Below, in pieces: positions 55,132 through 64,000 of a DNA stretch of 64,000 nucleotides. This stretch comes from Phymatolithon calcareum (lineage: Eukaryota; Rhodophyta; Florideophyceae; Hapalidiales): positions 1,984,001 through 2,048,000 of the forward strand of contig OZ345353.1 in the NCBI GenBank assembly GCA_977006965.1. The letters are read 5' to 3'. The position numbers were made by a program, and so were the translations under genes. Below the pieces are notes generated by a model. It searched no databases, had not been told where the DNA came from, and saw nothing but the letters and a program-made list of their open reading frames with translations. The stretch's first letter is position 1; each line of letters begins with the position of its first letter.

Positions 55132-56425
55132 ATAGCCTGATGATCGCGAAGGATAGCCTGATGATCGCGAAGAAACGCCGGATGATAGCGGCTTGAACGA
55201 TATTGCCTGGATAGTGTCCTGAATGATTGTCCCACGATAGCGAAGGATAGCCTGATGATAGCTCCGTAATTGATAGTTCCCTGAATGATAGCCTGATGAT
55301 AGCGAAGGATAGCCTGATGATCGCGAAGGATAGCCTGATGATCGCGAAGAAACGCCGGATGATAGCGGCTTGAACGATATTGCCTGGATAGTGTCCTGAA
55401 TGATTGTCCCACGATAGCGAAGGATAGCCTGATGATAGCTCCGTAATTGATAGTGCCCTGAATGATAGCCTGATGATAGCGAAGGATAGCCTGATGATCG
55501 CGAAGGATAGCCTGATGATCACGAAGGATAGCCGGATGATAGCTCCGTAATTGATAGTGCCCTGAATGATAGCCTGATGATAGCGAAGGATAGCCTGATG
55601 ATCGCGAAGGATAGCCTGATGATCGCGAAGAAACGCCGGATGATAGCGGCTTGAACGATATTGCCTGGATAGTGTCCTGAATGATTGTCCCACGATAGCG
55701 AAGGATAGCCTGATGATAGCTCCGTAATTGATAGTTCCCTGAATGATAGCCTGATGATAGCGAAGGATAGCCTGATGATCGCGAAGGATAGCCTGATGAT
55801 CACGAAGGATAGCCGGATGATAGCTCCGTAATTGATAGTGCCCTGAATGATAGCCTGATGATAGCGAAGGATAGCCTGATGATCGCGAAGGATAGCCTGA
55901 TGATCGCGAAGAAACGCCGGATGATAGCGGCTTGAACGATATTGCCTGGATAGTGTCCTGAATGATTGTCCCACGATAGCGAAGGATAGCCTGATGATAG
56001 CTCCGTAATTGATAGTTCCCTGAATGATAGCCTGATGATAGCGAAGGATAGCCTGATGATCGCGAAGGATAGCCTGATGATCACGAAGGATAGCCGGATG
56101 ATAGCTCCGTAATTGATAGTGCCCTGAATGATAGCCTGATGATAGCGAAGGATAGCCTGATGATCGCGAAGGATAGCCTGATGATCACGAAGAAACGCCG
56201 GATGATAGCGGCTTGAACGATATTGCCTGGATAGTGTCCTGAATGATTGTCCCACGATAGCGAAGGATAGCCTGATGATAGCTCCGTAATTGATAGTGCC
56301 CTGAATGATAGCCTGATGATCGCGAAGGATAGCCTGATGATCACGAAGGATAGCCGGATGATAGCTCCGTAATTGATAGTGCCCTGAATGATAGCCTGAT
56401 GATAGCGAAGGATTGCCACATTATT
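55132..56425 (-). repeat. TATCAT satellite, block 2, with 281-bp higher-order repeat
   Basis: Short units (GATAGCCTGATGATCGCGAAG and variants, about 21 bp) are organised in a higher-order repeat. The marker AACGCCGGATGATAGC occurs at 55174, 55351, 55632, 55913 and 56194, giving spacings of 177, 281, 281 and 281 bp. Copies are nearly identical, implying recent homogenisation. Stop-free frames arise from the unit composition and rotate with the 281-bp period (not a multiple of three), so they are not genes. Confidence 0.95.
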
Positions 56426-57189
56426 GTGGCTTGAACGTCATGACATTCACACACGTGTCATTTGTCCAGGTTCTCTTTTTGGAGAAGTCTTTCTTATGCA
56501 CACGTTGGAATATCAACCCGTCGATACATTCTACCCACCGCACTACATATAAAGACACTTTAAACGTCGTCATCTCATGTAAATTCTTCAACTCGCATTT
56601 GTACAAACTACTGAACTGACGGATATCTGACCATCTCGAAGTGTCCTTTGTTTTCATATGGACTCTCCCGTACCACAAGTTACTTCAAATGGCTTCATCA
56701 CCTCTCTCGCACCTTATCCAACTCACATCGCTCCAAAAAATCGGTTCACTATTTAATAGTGCTAGTTGGCTTAGGGTGAGAATACGCACCGGCGTCACAA
56801 CTTAATCAGCCGCGTTCTCGATGTGTTTTCGCTTCGTCTCGAGAACGTTGTGGATGTTGAGTCCACTTCATCTCTGTGAGAAGTGGCCGGTATGTCCGCA
56901 CGATGAGCAGTGAGGGTCCCCCAAGAAGTGTTTGTTCCACGGGTCGAACGCGAACCAGTGCTCCACAAAGCGCCTTGCAGCGTACTAAAGTGCAGAATCA
57001 ACGTGGCTACAGGGCCGCTGGCTCAAGGTTTCACATCGAAAGGTATCCTTCTTCGCTGCGAACAGCGCAGCTCAGCGTGCTACTTCCAATGACTTCCGGC
57101 TTCACAAGCAGCTTGAGAAAAGGATGAGTTAAAGGTCTGGCTAAAGTCAGTATGATAGTACGTTTGGGTGAGGGGGAGTAGTAGATTTT
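56426..57189. other. Unassigned sequence between satellite and RT fragment
   Basis: No LTR, domain or conserved frame is recognisable in these 760 bp. Short frames exist on both strands without support. Confidence 0.4.
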
Positions 57190-57601
57190 CCTGGGCAGTC
57201 TAGTGACATTTAAGAGGCTTTTCAAAGAACGAAGAAAACTTCCCAACAACGTCCGAGATATTAGGACACGTTCCAAGCATGAGGTACATGAATTCCGATG
57301 GAAGGGCCGTATGAGACTTCATCTGACACGTGTTCTGAGACGTCAAGTTCTTCGAAACCGGCCCTCGTCTGGGAAGACTCCATCGGCGTAGGCGATGATC
57401 TCGCGTTTTACATGCTATCAGTTTCATGAATGCCTTGCGTAAATGGTTTGTGACAATTGAAATGTTCGATATTTGTGATTTCGGCGGATGGCGAGACGAA
57501 GACACATGCTTGCTTCACACAAGTCTTTCATCTCAAAGCGTTTATTATACCCCCTTGAACCAAGAGATGGCAGAAGGGACGTTCCCGGCGATTAACAGAT
57601 C
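57190..57601 (-). pseudogene. Copia RT fragment
   Basis: Minus-strand text includes LLIAGNVPSAISWF, KRFEMKDLCEASMCL and SEFMYLMLGTCPNISDVVGK, the RT C-terminal blocks, in changing frames. It is cut by satellite at 57602. Confidence 0.75.
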
Positions 57602-57991
57602 ATTCAGGGCACTATCAATTACGGCGCTATCATTAACGGCGCTATCATCTGCTTACCATTCGCTATCATGCGACAATCATTCAGGACGCTATCCTGGGGC
57701 TATCATTCAGTGCTATACCATAGTGATATTGTTCAAGCCGCAATCACTAGCCTATCCTTCGCTATCATTAGGATATCATTCAGGGCACTATCATTAACGG
57801 CGCTATCATCTCGCTATCATGGGACAATCATTCAGGACGCTATCCTGGGGCAATCATTCAGTGCGATACCATGCGGATATCATTCAAGCCGCGATCATGT
57901 GCTTATCCTTCGCTATCATCAGGATATCATTCAGGGCTCTATTAATTACGGCGCTATTATTATCGGCGCTATCATCTGGCTATCATTCGCT
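57602..57991 (+). repeat. TATCAT satellite, block 3 (left part)
   Basis: Same unit family as block 1 in plus orientation: CGCTATCATCTG, CAATCATTCAGGACG, CGATACCATGCGG, GCGATCATGTGC. It is split by a solo LTR-4 at 57992. Confidence 0.9.
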
Positions 57992-58396
57992 AGTTGAAAG
58001 TATGTATGCCTTGTGCTTCACATACTTTAGTCGCAGCGTGATCTCTGTTCATCTTCAGAGTTCTTCTGTTAGTTGACAGGAAAATTTTCATAGACGCATG
58101 TGTTGTCAGTCGTCATGAATTACACACACGCAGTCATGTGCTGTCAATATTTTGATACAATTGGACATGTGCTGTCATAAATTAAAGACTCGTGGACATG
58201 TGCTGTAATAATTAGATTTGTAATGACAATATGTCGCGTCATGAAAATTGTAATTTTGATGATAGCTGCTAACGTCATGAGATTTGGATAGTCTACATAG
58301 GTCGATGATGGGGAATCAACTTTACAAAGAAACCAAGGAACATCATCATCAACATCTACCAACCTATCTAACCAACATCCCTAACCTCCAACAACA
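57992..58396 (+). repeat. Solo LTR-4 inserted in the satellite
   Basis: 405 bp, AGTTGAAAGTATGTATGCCT to CCTCCAACAACA. Flanks TCGCT (57987-57991) and TCACT (58397-58401) are a 5-bp target duplication with one later change. Satellite order continues across it (CTATCATTCGCTA | CTATCATGAGAAAATCATT). Confidence 0.85.
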
Positions 58397-58513
58397 TCAC
58401 TATCATGAGAAAATCATTCAGGACGCTATCCTGGGGCTATCATTCAGTGCGATACCATGAGGATATCGTTCAAACCGCGATCATGTGCCTATCCTTCGCT
58501 ATCATCACGATAT
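58397..58513 (+). repeat. TATCAT satellite, block 3 (right part)
   Basis: It continues the same satellite after the solo LTR and ends at CATCACGATAT, directly against the LTR of element G. Confidence 0.88.
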
Positions 58514-58854
58514 TGTTGGAAGTGTGATTACTTGGATCACTAGTCGCACCACACTTCAAAATCAATGTTTGATCTTGGTAAACTTGTACACGTTTCAAGT
58601 CGAAAGTCAAAGTGTCTCAGAACTTGGATTCATAAAGATTGGCGGAGACACGTGTCAGAGTATGATAAGAGTATGATAATCATACTCCCCTCACTCAGTA
58701 GATGATTCTTGATTTTTTCATGTTGCACGTGTCGTATGATATTTTGAAAAATTTGTTTAGGGTTAGATTGTCTCCGTCGTCAATTTGGGTTTTGATCAAG
58801 CCTGGTTGAGTTCTCAGGTCTATATACAGTCTTGACCTGAGGTCCGCCAAGGCA

Positions 58855-60026
58855 GGCCCAGTCTATACCGCAACAAATTGTTCATCTTCATGTTGGCTTA
58901 TCATAGGATTTTTATCATACCAACAAATTTGCTGCGGCGGTCTATACCGAAAGCGGCACTTTGTTCGCCAAACGTGTTCACCATTCCCGCCTTTTTCGAT
59001 AATCAGAAAGCTTGATGAGGGATTTTGTCGTACTGGGGTAATACCACAACCGATGACATTTCGTTCACACCGAAAACCAATCCTCTGAAAGGGCATCATC
59101 CGTTCCTAAGGCTCTCCTTTCTCCGAAGGACCACTCCTACTGGAGGAAAAGAGTTTGGGCTTCCGTCCAATCTCTTTGTTTGGTCATTAGTGCCTGATCA
59201 TCTATCGAACCTTTGATCGCCTGGGAGCACTCAAGACTTATGGAGCCTTCTCAAAGCGGTGTTCCTCCTATCGGTAGTTCCGAAAGTACTGAGAGTACAG
59301 CTACATCCGCGAGAGTTAGTGCACTTGCAGCACTCTTGCCGGGCCCAACATTAAACACGGTAGCGAGGGCGGGCTCCAATCTACAAAATGCATCTCCTGC
59401 AGGCGTGCAAGTTGCAGACATAGTGCAGTCGGCCTCTCCGACAGGGCGGAACGAAAGTCAAGCAGGGGCCTCTCTATCTACTTCGCTTGACCGGCGACCA
59501 CTTCTTGCAGTGCGACCGCTACTGCTTCGTATCTTTGATGATGAACGAATTCGAGCATTGCTGCGCGAAACAGAGAAGCGCGAAGCTTCTTCTGAGAGAA
59601 TGATCGATGCAGCAACAGTTACGAATGCACATGCGGCCTTAGACGCCTTAGATATAGCCCCTCGAAGGCCGACATTGGCGACCACTGTTGCCTTCGACGA
59701 AACGTTGATGTCGGTAGCAGTGCAGTGTCCCGTGCTGTAGTGTATTAATTTTTGCTGAATCGTCGGAGGGGGTTCGATAGGGCTATTCCCGCGGAAAGTG
59801 GTCATCTGGAGCCAATGACCGATCGAGAGTATGAAAAAACAACAAACACACAAAGTTAACCTCTTTCCCGGAAAAAAAGGTTGTCGAATTTGTTCGCTCC
59901 GCGGATGTCGGCATGCTGGATGCAAGCATTTCTACGCTCTGCGGTAGCCAATGGCATTCGCAGATTCAATTTCGCTATAATAAAAAAAACCCCAACATGA
60001 ACATTTGTTGCGGTATAGACTGGGCC
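58855..60026. mobile_element. DNA transposon with terminal inverted repeats, 1,172 bp
   Basis: The ends are inverted copies: GGCCCAGTCTATACCG... at 58855 and its complement ...CGGTATAGACTGGGCC ending at 60026, perfect over 24 bp and imperfect to about 40 bp. A sub-terminal echo (GCGGCGGTCTATACCG) lies near 58934-58949. The flanks suggest a short target duplication (GCA / TCA, at most 3 bp). No transposase domain is visible, so it is non-autonomous. GGCCC-starting ends and a 3-bp target would fit PIF/Harbinger, but this is inference. Confidence 0.85.
59213..59740 (+). CDS. Passenger frame of the DNA transposon, unknown, 175 aa
   Basis: I did not recognise this protein. It is rich in Ser, Ala and Thr in its first half (SESTESTATSARVSALAALL) and has a charged helical second half (RIFDDERIRALLRETEKREA, SSERMIDAATVTNAHAALDA). 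A second Met at residue 10 is an alternative start. There is no signal peptide or membrane segment. It fills the middle of the 1,172-bp element and is the only long frame there. It could be a shortened transposon accessory protein or a captured host fragment. Whether it is expressed is unknown. Confidence 0.4.
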   Translation: MIAWEHSRLMEPSQSGVPPIGSSESTESTATSARVSALAALLPGPTLNTVARAGSNLQNASPAGVQVADIVQSASPTGRNESQAGASLSTSLDRRPLLAVRPLLLRIFDDERIRALLRETEKREASSERMIDAATVTNAHAALDALDIAPRRPTLATTVAFDETLMSVAVQCPVL

Positions 60027-60112
60027 TCAATAAAGCAAGGAACTCATTCACTCAAAACCCAACTTCTCCTCAACCAATTATTTCCAACCAAACATTTTCA
60101 CCTCCAATAACA

Positions 60113-60133
60113 GGTTATGGGCCCAGTCAGCGC
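60113..60133 (+). other. Primer binding site, tRNA-iMet anticodon-arm type (element G)
   Basis: GGTTATGGGCCCAGTCAGCG abuts the LTR end, identical to element B. Confidence 0.88.
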
Positions 60134-60692
60134 TTGATCACCACCGCGCTTCATCATCATCGTCGTCTCCGGGGCTCATCCTTCGCCCCCGATCTTTTCC
60201 TGGTTGCGCATCCTTGCTTGATTACCTCTGGTTTTCTCGCAAGGCCAGCTCCAGGGGACTTGTCTGTCATTGTTCACGAGCTTCCTGTTCCGTTCCTTGC
60301 TCTATTACCTCTGGTTTTTGAGTGAGGCCCGTTCAGAAAGTGTTATAGCGTCTTGCAGTCCGCGTTGCCGGCTGCAAGTTCAAGTATACCAAAACAGCAC
60401 AAGGGTTTCCTGTTGTGTCTCCTTGCTTGATTACCCTCGGTTTTCTTGTCGGGCCCACCTCAGGATTCCACAAAGCGTCTTGCAGTGCGTGTTGCCGACT
60501 GCAAGTTCAGGTGTACCAAAACGCCACAAGAGGTAAACGGCTTACTGCTATCCCCCGATCAAAGTCCGGGTCACATTGCCTTGAAGGAGTTTCTTATACG
60601 GGACAGATTGCCTCGATAGTTAACTTCGTTTGACTCGCAGTGGACTCCCCGAACGGATTTTCGACAAGAAATAGAAGACCCCACCCAGCAAA

Positions 60693-62936
60693 ATGGACAA
60701 CTCGCAAGGAACACTGAAGGTCAAAAAGCTCAACGAGACAAATTTCCATGCTTAGAAACAGAAAATTTAGCTAGTACTATCATTCCGCGAACTTGATGAA
60801 TACATTGAGGATGATCCAGCGGCACGGGACTCAGACGAATTTAATGCTTGGCGTCGAAATGACAAGAAGGCAAAGGCTATTATCCGACTTGCTCCCTCGG
60901 ACGAACATCTCGAGCATGTACAAGATGTGGAAACGGCCAAGGAAATGTGACAGTCAATTCTCAATATCTTCGAGCGACATACCCTACTCAACAAATTGGC
61001 CGCTCGCCGCAAGTTCTATACTGCCACTATGCTCGAGGACGAGAAAATATTGCCCTATACAAACCGCATTCGCCAGTTCGCATCTACCTGAATTCAATTG
61101 GTGTCGATATCGACGACAAAAAAATAGCAATAGCCGTGCCTAGCGGACTTCCAGAACGGCACGATAGCTTAATCAGTTTACTCGATGCTCTTGGGAACGA
61201 GGATGAGTCATTTTCTCTGGAATTTGTCAAGAGCAGACTTTTGCAAGAAGAGCAACGTATGTCTACGAGAGTCGAAGCATCAACCGTCAAATCTGAGACT
61301 GCCGCACTGTTCACTGCCAGACGTGATGGAGAACGCGTTCGTGACCACTGCGACCATTGTCATCGATCCGGACATAAGAGCCATAAATGTTGGACCAAGT
61401 TTCCTCACCCTGCTCCAGATGGATACAAACGTCGAAATGAAAAGCAAACAAAACCATCTGCATTTCTGACCGATGAATCGGAACCCATTCGAGTGATGTC
61501 CGATTCCGACTTTGTATGCCTCATGGCCAATGTGCGCAGCTCCGACATTCCGGAAAACTTTAAGTCATGGATCATTGACTCTGGAAGTACATCGCACATG
61601 ACAGTCGACCGTTCGATCTTCTGCTCGTATACTGAAATGTCGTCAACTGTCGAAATGGGAACAAAAGCTAAAGCCACCATTGCAGGCAAAGGTGATGCAA
61701 TTATTACGCTCAATGTCAATGGGAAGCCGTCGAAATGCAAACTGAAGGATGTTATGCACATACCGGTCTTTGGATACTCTCTACTATCGGTATCCAAAAT
61801 GGATGAATATGGATATGGGATTACGTTCATGAACAGGCGTTTTTATGTTAATGCACATCATGACACAATTGCTACAGGTACACTTCGCAAGAGTCTCTAC
61901 TCACTTGACCTTGCACATGAAATTAAAGTTAGCGAAATTTCCTCTTTCGCTAGCCTCCAGCTTTGGCATGAACGTCTCGCTCATGTCCACCCATCTGGTA
62001 TCTCCGATATGGTACGTCATGGGGTGGTCAAAGGTGTGAAAATTTCTCCCAGTCCGAACTCATTGCATCCCTGCAAAGGTTGTCTTGCTGGCAAAAGTCA
62101 TCGCGCTCCTATCCCAAAGTCTAGTAGTACTGGTTCTGAGGCTGTCCTCAACCTCGTACATTCCGACGTCTTAGGTCCGATCGAAATTCCGCCACTTGGA
62201 GGCTCTCGATACTTCATCACATTCATAGATGATCACTCCAACTGGACCACGGTATACACCATGCGAAGAAAGTCGGAGAGCTTTGAGTGTTTTTGGAAGT
62301 TCGAAAAGTTCGCTGAAACGCACACATGTAGAAAGCTTAAGCATTTAAACGAACAGAACTTCTCGACTGCACGAAAGCTCAAGGCCATTAGGACCGACAA
62401 CGGCGGCGAGTACCTCTCGAACGAGTTCAAGGCATATTTGGCACAGCACGGCATACACCAGCAACTCGCAGTAGCATACACCCCTCAACAAAATGGGGTG
62501 GCCGAGCGAATGAACCGTCCCTTCTCAACTTGGTGCGCTCGATGCTTCATCACAGAGGCATCGAGAAGAAGTTCTGGGCTGAAGCACTTGCTACTTCTGT
62601 GTCTGTTCGAAATCGATTTACGTCAAGAGGACTTCCTTCAAACACGACCCCCCATCACATGTGGATGGGTGCTGCTCCAGATTTGGGACACTTACGTTCA
62701 TTTGGCATAAAGTGTTGGTACGTGACTCCAAAAAAGAAGGTGAAGAAACTCGACTCTCGAACTCGTGAGGCCATCATGCTGGGATATGCGACTTCATCCA
62801 AGGGGTATAAGATGTGGGATCCGAGCTCCAAGAAGGTGATCGTGTCAAGGGATGTGACGTTCAACGAATTGGATTGCGGATTAGGTGAGGCTGAAACTGA
62901 AGTCTCCACTGACACTCCAAAAAACGCAGAGGGCTA
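60693..62936 (+). pseudogene. Element G gag, protease and integrase, broken
   Basis: Gag starts at the ATG 60693 (MDNSQGTLKV) but a TAG at 60753 replaces Trp at codon 21. A second Trp codon is TGA near 60948. A frameshift near 61088 follows. The 60947-62710 frame then holds gag end, zinc knuckle (CDHCHRSGHKSHKC), protease (SWIIDSGSTSHMTVDRS), HHCC (LWHERLAHVHPSGI) and integrase core (TDNGGEYLSNEF, YTPQQNGVAERMN). A 1-bp loss near 62518 moves the rest to 62530-62940 (KKFWAEALATSVSVRNRFTS). It is cut before RT. Confidence 0.9.
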
Positions 62937-63362
62937 TTGATGAGGAGAAAAACAAAGTTTGTTCGATGTGAAATGGTTGAGTAGAAGCTGAGTTAGGTGA
63001 GAATGAGTTCCTTGGTTTATTGACTTGGCGGACCTCACGTCAACACTATATAGACCTGAGAACTCAATCAACTTGATCAAAAAACCCTAATTGACGACGG
63101 AGACACTCTAACCCTAAACAAATTTTTCAAAATATCATATGACACGAGTAACATGAAAAAATGAAGAATCATCTACTGAGTGGGGGAAAGTATGATTATC
63201 ATACTCTTATCATACTCCGACACGTGTCCCTGCCAATCTTTTTGATTCAAAGTTCTGAGATACTTTAACTTTCGACTTCACACGTGTACCCGTGTTCCGA
63301 GATCATTCCTTGATATTGAAGTGTGTTTGCGACCAGAGCTCCGAGCAATCATTCTTCCAACT
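62937..63362 (-). repeat. LTR-1, 3' LTR of element H
   Basis: The minus-strand start is AGTTGGAAGAATGATTGCTC (first T lost) and the far end is shortened near TTGATGAGGAG. GAGTATGATAATCATACTT and altered ACGGGTACACGTGTG palindromes are present. Confidence 0.85.
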
Positions 63363-63383
63363 CTCCCCCTTTATCGAGGGACA

Positions 63384-64000
63384 CTACGCCACTTGCTTGC
63401 ATACTCCCATCTCTTCAGCGAACTTGTCTGTCTTGATTCGATCGAGTGGTTTGGTTAGTGCATCAGCAACCATGGACTCAGTACTGCAGTACTTAATCGA
63501 GATCTTTCCTCTTGCAACAACATCACGAACGTAGTGATATTGGATGTCAATATGCTTGTTGCGTTGAGTGATGGCAGCGTTCCTCCCGGTTGCGATTGCA
63601 CTCTGACTGTCGGTATACAAAGTCATGAGAGTGGGCTTCTGGAGACCTTGGATATCTGCGATAAGTCTTGACAGCCAAACAGCTTCCTTGGCGGCGGCAC
63701 AGGAAGCGATGTACTCCGCTTCACATGTTGACGAGGCGACGATAGTTTGTTTCTTCGAACGCCAGCTTATGGCTCCCCCTGCGAGAAGGTACACATAGCC
63801 ACTTGTTGATCGCCTTGTCTCACGACATCCTGCCCAATCCGCGTCTGTGTACCTGATTGGCACCATGCTCCCACTTGCACCGAACAGAATCCCATAGTCT
63901 CGAGTACCTGCAATGTACCGAAGAACGCGCTTAACACCCATCCAGTGACGCTTTAAGGGTTTCTCGCAAAACGAAGAAAGCTTACCGACCGAGTCCGAGA
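63384..64000 (-). pseudogene. Element H RNase H and RT C-terminus, incomplete at window edge
   Basis: The open minus-strand frame reads SDSVGKLSSFCEKPLKRHWM at the window end, then TRDYGILFGASGSMVPIRYT, SSTCEAEYIASCAAAKEAVW, TLYTDSQSAIATGRNAAITQ and HIDIQYHYVRDVVARGKISI, ending FAEEMGVCKQVA. No lesion is seen in the visible part, so it may belong to the least damaged element here. The status is unknown because the rest lies outside. Confidence 0.85.

Larger units (their letters stand above)
58514..60112 (+). repeat. LTR-1, 5' LTR of element G, interrupted 58855-60026
   Basis: It starts TGTTGGAAGTGTGATTACTT, with U3 palindromes near 58585 and 58670. The LTR text breaks at GTCCGCCAAG (58842-58851) and resumes TCAATAAAGCAAGGAACTC at 60027. 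It ends CACCTCCAATAACA before the primer binding site. Confidence 0.9.
58514..62936 (+). mobile_element. Copia element G: 5' LTR (with nested DNA transposon), leader, gag, protease, integrase
   Basis: The 5' LTR-1 spans 58514-60112 because a 1,172-bp DNA transposon sits inside it (427 bp without it). A primer binding site (60113), duplicated leader, gag, protease and integrase follow. The element is cut at about 62936 within the integrase-RT linker, where the LTR of minus-strand element H begins. Confidence 0.9.
62937..64000 (-). mobile_element. Copia element H, 3' end (runs off the window)
   Basis: A 3' LTR-1 (62937-63362) and RNase H/RT on the minus strand to the window end. A polypurine tract (AAAGGGGGAG) lies beside the LTR. 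Confidence 0.9.

Noticed and set aside
55118-56419. Several stop-free frames of 110-190 codons (MGQSFRTLSRQYRSSRYH-type) repeated along 55-56 kb
   Set aside because: They are translations of the satellite. Starts recur every 281 bp, the period is not a multiple of three, and no domain is present.

Overview
The window is nuclear DNA of a eukaryote. Its host genes are compact and intron-poor, with short GT-AG introns (about 85-150 bp, one of about 575 bp) placed near gene starts. One gene is a plastid-type UhpC-like hexose-phosphate transporter, a family known from red and green algae. The second half is packed with Copia LTR retrotransposons. This fits a multicellular (florideophyte) red alga with Chondrus-like genome organisation; the taxon is an inference, the gene calls are not.

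Positions 1 to about 22,560 form a gene-dense block: a secreted C69 dipeptidase (cut by the window edge, minus), a three-exon unknown (minus), the UhpC-like transporter (minus), NTF2 (plus), RNA polymerase subunit RPB8 (minus), an A20/AN1 zinc-finger protein (minus), an FH2 formin (minus), a 948-residue hAT-transposase-derived protein with a BED finger (minus), MLH1 (plus) and an M14 carboxypeptidase-like membrane protein (minus). The spacers carry small perfect or near-perfect hairpins, simple repeats and a recurring TACAGTA/TACTGTA motif.

Positions about 22,560-33,000 are AT-rich and mostly decayed: remnants of at least two old Copia lineages on the minus strand, a decayed coding segment of unknown family near 28,900-30,230, and two solo LTRs with exact 5-bp target duplications.

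Positions 33,100-64,000 are a nest of younger Copia elements of one pol lineage in both orientations. They have several LTR subfamilies (LTR-1 to LTR-4), solo LTRs, head-to-head truncation junctions, and a 1,172-bp DNA transposon with terminal inverted repeats sitting inside an LTR. A satellite built of short TATCAT units recurs at LTR edges; its largest block (55,132-56,425) has a 281-bp higher-order period. The best preserved element (49,574-55,131, minus) has both LTRs, gag, protease, integrase, RT and RNase H but is broken by a frameshift and a stop. The primer binding sites match the anticodon arm of initiator tRNA-Met, so these elements appear to use a half-tRNA primer as Drosophila copia and yeast Ty5 do. 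No Copia copy in the window looks intact.
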